Shown here piece by piece: positions 56,121 through 64,000 of a stretch of DNA of 64,000 nt (position 1 is the first letter of the stretch; each line of letters begins with the position of its first letter). The translations under genes were made by a program, and so were the position numbers. Source of the DNA: Helianthus annuus (Eukaryota > Streptophyta > Magnoliopsida > Asterales > Asteraceae); NCBI RefSeq assembly GCF_002127325.2, contig NC_035443.2, positions 146,826,915 to 146,890,914 of the forward strand, in the 5' to 3' direction. The notes below the pieces were generated by a model. It made no database searches. It saw only the letters and a program-made list of their open reading frames with translations, and was not told the origin of the DNA.

Positions 56121-56653
56121 GGGGAATTGGCCTGTAATAATCTTACATAGACCTTATTAGCCATTAATAATCTTACCTCAGAATATTCCCCCCACCAGTC
56201 TCATCTTTCACCTATTTTTCCTACAATGATCCCCTGTTAAAAAAAACTTAACGGAGTTAAGCTTTTTTCCAAATTACAAACAGATTTTTTAGGGCTTTTG
56301 ATCAGAACGATGATACGAGTCCATTGATGTAAAACTTACTTCGAAATGATGCTCCAAGTGATTCGATTTTGGTTAATTGAAAATTTAAACACCCGAATTG
56401 AAGCGTCGTTTTCATCGTTTGGAGCACCCTTTCGAGGTAAGTTTTACATCAATTGACTCGTATCGTCGTTCTAATCAAAAGCCCTAAAAAATTTGTTTGT
56501 AATTTGGAAAAAAGCTTAACTCAGTTAAGTTTTTTTAACGGGGGACCATTGTAGGAAAAATAGGTGAAAGATGGGACTGGTGGGGGAATATTCTGAGGTT
56601 GGATTATTAATGGCCAATATGGTCTAGATGAGATTATGACAGGCCAATTTCCC
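56121..56653. mobile_element. Mutator-type foldback MITE, copy 1 (533 bp)
   Basis: Inverted arms of roughly 200 bp or more start GGGGAATTGGCCTGTAATAA. A perfect 9-bp duplication TTAAAAATA flanks it (56112-56120, 56654-56662). It is the same family as 58836-59366. Confidence 0.9.
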
Positions 56654-56972
56654 TTAAAAATATAACATCCGCTAAAAAACAGATCTTAGAAAAACCGATT
56701 AGTTTAGCAAACCAGATCCTAAACAAGTTAAATATTGATGAGAAAAATTTATTATCAATTATTCTAGTAAAAAAACGTTTAACATTAAATATATATCGCG
56801 CAAAAAAATGTTAATTTTATAAATAAAATAAAGTTAGTTACGTTAGTTTAATAAATGAACATCAACACTAAGTTAGCAAATTAAGTTAGTTTAGTTAACT
56901 AAATTAAAGGGCCAAAAGCCTCATTTATCCAAACTTAATCCCCCTCAAACGTGCCCCACGCGGGGTCAAATC

Positions 56973-57416
56973 CAATGTTTTAAAAACAGGTAAATACCGG
57001 CCGTTTATACCGGTATTACCGTTTTTGGATTTAAATCCGGTCCGAAACACCCTGGTAAATAGGAGAAACGGCATCGACTTTGTACCGGTGGTAAAATCCG
57101 GTATACCGGTTTGAACCGTTATACCAGTACCGACTCTCAACTTTAACCTAACACTTTTAATATTTTATCTCCATCAATCAAATTCAAAACTTACTTCATC
57201 AATACATCATTCGTGACTTTTTCCGGACTTCCATCACTCTCCAGATTTACATCTACATCCAATTTTGGATTATTTTTTGAGTTGATGTTGTAATTTATGG
57301 AATTATATAGTTAACTAGTCAACCCGGTTGAACCGCCCGATACAACCCGGTTCAACCGGTTAAACCATTTTTTTGGCTAATCCGGTGTGATTAAAAAACC
57401 GGATTTTAAAACATTG
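56973..57416. mobile_element. hAT-type MITE rich in CCGGT motifs (444 bp)
   Basis: The ends CAATGTTTTAAAA and TTTTAAAACATTG are inverted repeats. The 8-bp duplication GTCAAATC is perfect (56965-56972, 57417-57424). The interior has many TACCGGT/AACCGGT blocks in both directions. Confidence 0.85.
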
Positions 57417-57424
57417 GTCAAATC

Positions 57425-58263
57425 CCCAACCCACTCGTGTTTTACCTGCCTAATCGTCCGACGCAACTCTCCCACGCACCAGTCATATCGTTTAAGACCC
57501 GATCCACCATCAAATGCGGCCAACTGACGTCCTGTTGATTTCCAAACGACATTAGGTTGAACTAAACGACAACTAGCTAATTTGAACGATAACCGTCATC
57601 TGTTTAACTCATTCAGACTGGAAAGCAATCACAGCCTGGCTCGGTTTCAATTTGTGATATACGTGTCATTTGGCTTCCTTGTTGATCTCGAAAGGGTTCA
57701 GTTATTGTGGAGAAACCGACTAATTACCTCAAAATGACTTATTATCACCTTCACTCACCTAATTATATCCAAATTAAACTTCCCTTTAACACCATTAATA
57801 TACATTTCAAATACTGGTTCGTACCGCACGAGGTATTTTTCGGTACCTATTTTTTGGGATTTTTGTTACCGGTATCGATTAGTACCTAGCTTATCCCTAC
57901 TTGATACAAGTATCAGTCATTAGATGTGTTTCTATCAATATTATCTTAGGCTGTGCACTGTGCCTATCGCGAGCACCCTGCCGCGAGCCACGTCGACATT
58001 CACTCGCTCGTGAACACCGCAACACGGCTCCGCCAGCGCCAACGCGTAGGGCTCACGTGAGTATGGTAGCGGCTGGGATGCTTTGACCGTTGGCTTTGAG
58101 AGGCTAAATATAGCCATTGGAAATCCGAAATTTATTTAAAAAACCAGTAAAAACCCTTTCAAACCCCCCTTTCTCAATTATTCTTTTTTTAAAAAAAAAA
58201 AAACCTCTCCTCCTCCCTCATTTCTCACATTTTTTTAAAAACACTCTCTTACTCTCAAGAAAA
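57425..58263. other. Spacer and probable 5' end of the second PIF element
   Basis: A GC-rich stretch (57950-58060) after TTAGGCTGTGCACTG resembles a PIF/Harbinger terminal region. It is followed by a GACCGTTGGCTTTGAGAGG stretch, comparable to the minus-strand sequence near 1530-1560 of the first PIF element. No matching right end was found. Confidence 0.4.
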
Positions 58264-60170
58264 ATGGAATGGAATGGATTTTCTTCATCTGATTCTTCCG
58301 AAGGAGACGATCTCATTATGGAAGCGGGTAGGATAACGGTTAACTACTTGGTTGAGCGGTCTTAAAGGCGACGAGGGCTAACGAGACAACCACCACTTCT
58401 TCATGATCGAGAGGGAGCAAACCAAACATTAATACGTCACTACTTTAGCCCCCATCCCGTTTACGATGAAGAACATTTTAGCCGACGTTTTTGAATGAGC
58501 AGACACTTATTTATGAGTTTAGCGAATGATTTATCGGGGTCGTATCATTTTTCCAACAAAGGGAAGATGCGAGAGGTAGACTCGGGTTCACCTCTATACA
58601 AAAATGTACCGCCACTCTACGACAACTAGCGTATGGGCTTTCGTCATACGCAATTAACGAATATCTAGAAATGTCCGAGAAAATTGTGCACGATTCACTT
58701 CATTTTTTTTGTCAAGGCATATACATCTTTACTTATACATCTTCAATTTAGACATCTTTACTTTATATATATTTACTTAGATTATATTTTTTAGAATTGT
58801 AAGTTTAAATTTAAAAAAAACACAAGTTTAAATTAGGAAAATTGGCCTGTAATAATCTCACCTAGACCTTATTGGCCATTAATAATCCCACCTCAGAATA
58901 TTCCTCCCACCAGTCTCAACTTTCACCTATTTTTCCTACAATGGTCCCCCGTTAAAAAAACTTAACGGAGTTAAGCTTTTTTCCAAATTACAAACAGATA
59001 TTTAGGGCTTTTGATTAGAACGACGATACGAGTTCATTGATGTAAAACTTGCCTCGAAACGGTGTTCCAAACGATGAAAACGACGCTTCAATTCGGGTGT
59101 TTAAATTTCCAATTAACCAAAATCAAGTCACTTAGAGCACCATTTCGAAGTAAGTTTTACATCAATGGACTCGTATCATCGTTCTGATCAAAAGCCCTAA
59201 AAAATCTGTTTGAAATTCGGAAAAATGGTTAACTCCGTTAAGTTTTTTTAACGGGGGGCCATTGTAGGAAAATAGGTGAAAGGTGGGACTGGTGGGGGGA
59301 ATATTCTGAGGTGGAATTATTAATGGCCAATAAGGTCTAGGTGGGATTATTACAAGCCAATTCCCCTTTAAATTATATATTTTTACGTAGGGATCATATC
59401 CATTTACTCACGATGATATTTGCGAAAACCAAAGTTGTATGATATCCAACGCATATACGAGGTTCACGGTAAAAAACATGTTTTTTTGGAATGCTTGGTA
59501 GCCTGGACTCTATGCATGTTAGATGGGCTATGTGTCCTAGGGCTTGGCGAGGTTAGTTCCACCAATGTGATCACAACGGCCCGACAATTATACTTGAAGG
59601 GGTGCCCTCGCGTGATCTTTGGAGTTGGCATGCGTTTTTTGGAGTTGTTGGGTTAAATAACGACCTAAATGTTATCAATCAATCCTCAATATTCGATGAC
59701 ATTACCGACGAGGTTGAGCCAACACAATCATTTTATGCAAACGGTTAACATTTCAAGTACGACTAATACCTGGTTGACTGTATTTACAACGAGTAGTCGA
59801 CATTTGTTCAAGCTTTTTCGTCTAAAATTGATAACAAACGAAAGCACTTTACAAAGAAGCAAGAATCAACCAGAAAAGATATTGAAAGAGCGTTGGGAGT
59901 TTTAAAGAAAAGATTTCATTTGATTGCCAACCCAATACGGTTTATGACACGAGAGAAAATAATAGACGTTGTCTACACCTGTCTAATTCTACATAATATG
60001 ATTCTGGAGGACAAATGTATGACTATTTGTCAAAACTACCAAGGAGATGTTCGACAGGGGTGAATCAAAAATCATTGACGTTCAAAAACTCCAAAACATA
60101 AGCAATATTAAGAACTGTGAGACACACGGAAACCTTCGCCATGAGTTGGTCGAGCATTTGTGGGCTTGAC
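58264..60170 (+). pseudogene. PIF/Harbinger transposase (HARBI1/ALP1-like), dead
   Basis: It starts MEWNGFSSSDSSEGDDLIME at 58264. Matching text then appears in shifting frames: FQQREDARGRLGFTSIQKCT and LRQLAYGLSSYAINEYLEMS (about 58545-58690), RKPKLYDIQRIYEVHGKKH (59420), the expected DCMH segment altered to LCMLDG (about 59505), W-HAFFG- and NDLNVINQS-like text (59625-59690), DIERALGVLKKRFHLIANPI and a C-terminal NLRHELVEHLWA (about 60140-60170). In HARBI1-type DDE transposases this order carries the catalytic acids; here several frameshifts and stops, and a 531-bp foldback MITE at 58836-59366, destroy it. It is not the partner of the 127-1694 element in any demonstrable way, although the families are alike. 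Confidence 0.85.
58836..59366. mobile_element. Mutator-type foldback MITE, copy 2 (531 bp)
   Basis: The same family as 56121-56653. A perfect 9-bp duplication TTTAAATTA flanks it (58827-58835, 59367-59375). It interrupts the HARBI1-like pseudogene. Confidence 0.9.
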
Positions 60171-60616
60171 GGCCCGATGATCTTGTACTAGACTAGTGTT
60201 ATTTGTTGCTTGCAATCCTTTTATTTTAATGTGATATTTTATAAAAAATAGTTTTCTATTAATATTGGTTTACAATTTTAGAAAGAGTAAATATAAAATA
60301 AAAAAATCACTGAAGTCACTGCTTACGCTTACATGGACCACAATAGTGTCATGAGGCTTCAGCAGTGGCTTTAATCAGTACAAAGGGGGAGCGCCAAGTA
60401 AAACAATATTACAGAATGAATCCTGGTGCTCACCTGGATCACAACAAATAGTCTTATAAACTTGTTTAAAACCTTGTGAGCCGGTACTAAAAAATATTTC
60501 TACTAAATCATATTTAAAAAACTGACATTATTTTGACTTCATTTTGTTCTTAAACTAATAAGGCTACGTGGTGTGGGGGACAACGGAGGGCCGTCGAGAC
60601 CCATGAAGGCATGTCT
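60171..60616. other. Unassigned spacer
   Basis: It probably includes the 3' side of the PIF element, but no terminal repeat was identified. Confidence 0.45.
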
Positions 60617-61400
60617 ATCACACCTTAACCCGATGGCGGAAACATCGGGGCGCGGCACTAGGCGAACCAGATTGCTCAAGAGATCCATAACAACTATTAG
60701 TTACCAATATTTTAAAGGTTAATTGTCCCATACCAATCAACAAGTAATTATTACAGATAACGAGTTTCTCTCGAACAAAACAAGTCCGACAACCTAGATT
60801 TCTATTGGTGTAGTTTCTAGACTGCCTATCTCGATTCGTCACAGCATAGCATCCTATCAACCTGTCACATATGTTAAAATAAGGTCAATACATACAATGT
60901 AAATGTGAGTACACAGGTTTGCATAACATATAGTAGAGAAAGCGTTTTACGCATAACCAACATGTATCACGTAACGGGCGAAGCATGTAACTATCTAACA
61001 ATGAAACAACTTTACCATGAGACTACGTTGTAGAGTATGCGCGACACACGTCCAGCGGACGCCTAAAGTAAAGTGATGTGTTCCCTAGCAACCCCTGTCC
61101 ATGACAAGTGCTGAGTCCAAACTATAGTACTATCGTTGCTAGAGGCGGTATAGTGTAACACTGTATAAACATAGTAACAAGCATTCATAGATCACGTATA
61201 ACATGCGAGAGCGGTTAGCGTTCATAAAGTGTTTGCGTTGTGTGTTGTTGTGTTTTGATAGTGAACGTATGTAACACCCAAAAGTGTGTTTAAAAGAGAA
61301 TGGGTTCGAGTATACTCATAGTGCGTGTTCAGCTAGTAAACACAGACTTGGATTGAAGGGAACGCGTTGGAGTTTACCTGAGCATTGAACAGTAGTATAA
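60617..61400 (-). mobile_element. Ty3/gypsy LTR remnant
   Basis: It begins TATCACACCTTAACCCGATG, which is the reverse complement of the terminus seen at about 51680-51706 (CCGATGTTTCCGCCATCGG...), so it is a related LTR in the opposite orientation. It is cut at 61400 by a Tat-like LTR. Confidence 0.5.
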
Positions 61401-62631
61401 GTGATGTGTGTAAAATGAAACATATAAATTACATCAAATGAGGAATAAAATTAACCCTTTTTTAGTACTAATGTTGGAAAAGTGTGTTTTTGTCTTCCTT
61501 TTGAATTTACAGGACCAAATGAGCTTAAACGAACAAAAGGAACAAATATACAGCAAAAACCAACATAAATACAAAGAAAAGGAATAAACGTGACATGCCC
61601 GACCCCTCGACAGCATCTCCAAAAGCAAAAACAAGAAACAGAAGGCTGACCACAGCCCATGCCCACTGGACACAGGAGCGTGGTCAGGTGTCTGCAGAAA
61701 GGACAAAGCTGTGGAAGCTTCTACGCCCACCACGGGGGCGTGCCCAGCTCAACACGGGGCGTGGTCAACGCTAAGATTCACAGAATCTTGCAAAATCTTG
61801 GTAGTACAGATACGCTTCTACACACAGGGTCGTGCCCGCTGGACACGGGCCGTGTCGAGCCCTATGCTGACAAAAGCAATTCATGAAGGATGAGAAAGGG
61901 ATGGCCACGGGGGCGTATCCGCTGGACACGGGGCCGTGGCCGGGCTTCTGTTCAGGCTATAAATATGGGTGCTTGGCTCACTTCAAAGGCATCCCTTGGC
62001 AAACCACCTCTCTCCCACTTTGCCACCACTCCACCACCACTACAACACCCACATCCACCACCATCATCCATCATCCACCTTAGAGTGTGTGTAGTAGTCT
62101 CGGGATCCAAGATTGATAGTAAGAGTTCTTGTCAATCAAAGGTCATGTTTGGCTAAGTCTCTTACATCACTTGGTGAAGACAAGTCTTTAATGTATTACT
62201 TTTGATTTTTAATCTTTTCGCACTTTTTATTTGGTTTTGTATTAATGACTTTAATAACTAGTTTCTTATGTTGAAGGTGAAACTTCTTTATCATTGTCCG
62301 TGGTGTCTTGGCATTACTTTACTATCTATATAAAGTAAAAGATTTACACCATTCATATCTCTACGGTCTATATAGAGATATGTTGGCTACCTGGTCGAGG
62401 GTAACGGAATGGTTTAGTAAGGTTCTTGCCTTGTTCAGTGTATAGATCCTGCAAGGACCTGGGTCAAGCTTACTAGGATCTCCTTCAATACCCACTGGTA
62501 TTGGATGACGGGGGTGCGAATGGCTTAATCCCCTCATATGTAAACTACTATTAATACATTAAACCAGCTACTTGGGATTGTATCCCTGCTGACTCAAACC
62601 ACTTAGCCGAGGGTAACATCACCTTCAAAAG
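61401..62631 (+). repeat. Tat-like LTR, third copy, interrupted
   Basis: It starts TGATGTGTGTAAAATG like 33526 and 36108 and follows them to the CCTTCAAAAG stretch (compare 37384), where the next LTR is inserted. Paired GC motifs are at about 61730/61752 and 61904/61925, with a TATA box at about 61957-61966. Confidence 0.8.
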
Positions 62632-64000
62632 TGTAACACCTCGAAATTTTGCGTCCAATGATGTATTGACACGTGTCTTAAGTTTACACGTGGTGTTAAA
62701 TACTAAATAAAGGACTAAAGTCGACAAACATTGAAAGTATGTAAAATCGAGGGTTAAAAATGTCAACGAGGGATAAATATACTGTACAGTAACCCTAAAT
62801 GGTGCTCATACCTTCAAACGGATAAATCATGGATCGTACGGAACGAATTGCGGAAGAAAGTGAGAGATTACAAACTACAGGGGTTAATTGTGTCAACATG
62901 TTTAAGTTATACCTATGAGTGACCCTTTAACATACCCGAGGCTTTGTAACAGTAAATTACGCTCACTAGAATATACGATATAAATTTCGCGAGGTTCTGT
63001 TTTAAAACGAGAAAGTTATGATCAAGTTCGTATGCGAGGGGTTAGAAGCGTCAACAATGAAAGTTAGGGCTTTTCAGATAGTAATTAAACTAACCGGGGA
63101 CTTAACGGCGCGGGTAAAGGTCACGAGGCCCTTATTCGTAAATAATCGGGGCCCAAATCGCAAAGTTACCCCTTCGAAACCGAAAGGCCAGGGCAATAAT
63201 GGCAAAAGATTTGAAAATCTTGAAAATCAAGTCTCAGGCGACCCGCGTTAGAGATGCAAGTGATCTTACGCGGGCCGCGAGCCAGGTGCGGATTCGCTTG
63301 CTGACAACAGGATCCAGGCGACCCGCGTAAGGGAAGCCTGATCCTTCACGCGGGCCGCGTCAAGGCGCCGGATGCAGAATTCGGGGACAGGTTCACTGTT
63401 TGCTATTTTAACCGCCTTAGAACGCAATTATGGCAGCATGGGTGCCCCCTAAACGTCCCCTAGCACTCAGGGACAGCTGTTGATCATCCATGAATAATTG
63501 TAGCCTTAGTTGTGATGATCTTATGCTTCCATTTTTACTATAAAAGTGCCATGTAGTGCACACATTGTAACCACACCTCAAACCTGCTTTCTTGATCACA
63601 TCTGGAGCTCAAGAGCACTCTTCTAACATCCCTGGTCGTGTACCAAGCTTCTGTAAGTATGCCTAACCCTTTGTGGTTTAGTTTTTACATAGTTTTAGCT
63701 TAAAAGTCAATCCGTCGTAATTAACGATTGACTTTACGATAAATCATGAATGGTCCAGTGGTTTTTCGAATCAAAGGTAGTTATATGTTGGTAATCATGT
63801 AGGCTTTAAACCCCTAAAAGGGCACCCTCTGATTTCCACTCTAACTAGTCCGAATGTCGAGTCAAACTTGCTTAGAAAAAGTCAACAGAATGCTATTTTG
63901 CGATTTTATGCATAATCGGTAATGTAGATAGCGTGTAACCTGTTTTAACACTCATATAACATGATAATAAGTATATTAACTAGTCTAAGCTTGTTTGATC
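62632..64000 (+). mobile_element. Tekay-family LTR, forward orientation, cut by the window edge
   Basis: It begins TGTAACACCTCG, the reverse complement of the end of LTR A/B, and can be followed to the window end, which corresponds to about 23137 of LTR A. It is clearly diverged from the 21828-39129 element, so it is another family member. Confidence 0.85.
63230..63548 (+). promoter_or_regulatory. Tekay-family U3: GC-core hairpins and TATA box
   Basis: Two long inverted repeats share the ACGCGGG core: about 63238-63285 and 63315-63360 (GCGTAAGG with CCTTCACGC around a short loop). A TATA box (ACTATAAAAG, about 63538-63547) follows. The arms differ from those in the 23588-23902 copy. Confidence 0.7.

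Overview
This is a gene-poor, transposon-dominated window of a plant nuclear genome. The plant initiator-Met primer sites, Tekay-type chromovirus, Athila-type ORF, hAT/PIF/Mutator MITEs and one RIC-type (ROP GTPase effector) gene show a plant. The particular LTR families, with GC-rich CACGGGGCCGTG or ACGCGGGCCGC motifs in their promoters, suggest Asteraceae; that placement is inference from remembered repeat style. I see one plausible functional host gene, a four-exon CRIB-motif (RIC-like) gene at 53955-55364.

Layout. 127-1694: PIF/Harbinger-type DNA transposon with a degraded Myb/SANT-like ORF. 2391-3945 and 15447-40063 (interrupted): two copies of a ~1.5 kb direct repeat. Between them lies an Athila-like element on the minus strand (3947-15446, 5' truncated), itself split by a gag-only copia-like element (4001-11265, TSD TAGAC). 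The second direct-repeat copy holds a set of nested insertions: a non-coding LTR element E1 (16340-39140, TSD GTCTC), whose 3'-side LTR holds a full-coding Tekay-like Ty3/gypsy element (21828-39129, TSD TATTT), whose 5' LTR holds a non-autonomous Tat-like LTR element (33526-37801, TSD GTCAC). 40345-44104 is a second, 5'-truncated member of that last family. 44158-49300 holds a hAT MITE, a dead L1-type LINE, a PIF-type element stuffed with GGT repeats, AT-rich tandem repeats and a Mutator-type foldback. 49919-51706 is a broken Ty3/gypsy relative. 53226-53585 is a retroelement C-terminal remnant just upstream of the RIC gene. 56121-60170 holds two same-family foldback MITEs, one hAT MITE and a dead HARBI1-type transposase. 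60617-64000 is broken LTR material ending in another Tekay-family LTR cut by the window edge.

Most interesting structures. (1) E1 carries more than twenty small hairpins between about 16.7 and 19.8 kb. Their stems all differ, but the arms match each other and the loops are often the same ACAC/ACAT or TTCAAG. (2) A similar constant-core, variable-arm design occurs in the leader of the 49.9 kb remnant and in the Tekay U3. (3) Four unrelated LTR families each place a family-specific array of short CG-containing motifs directly upstream of the TATA box. (4) In the Tat-like family those motifs come in pairs spaced 21 bp apart. (5) The Tekay element has an extra 403-codon ORF upstream of gag-pol.
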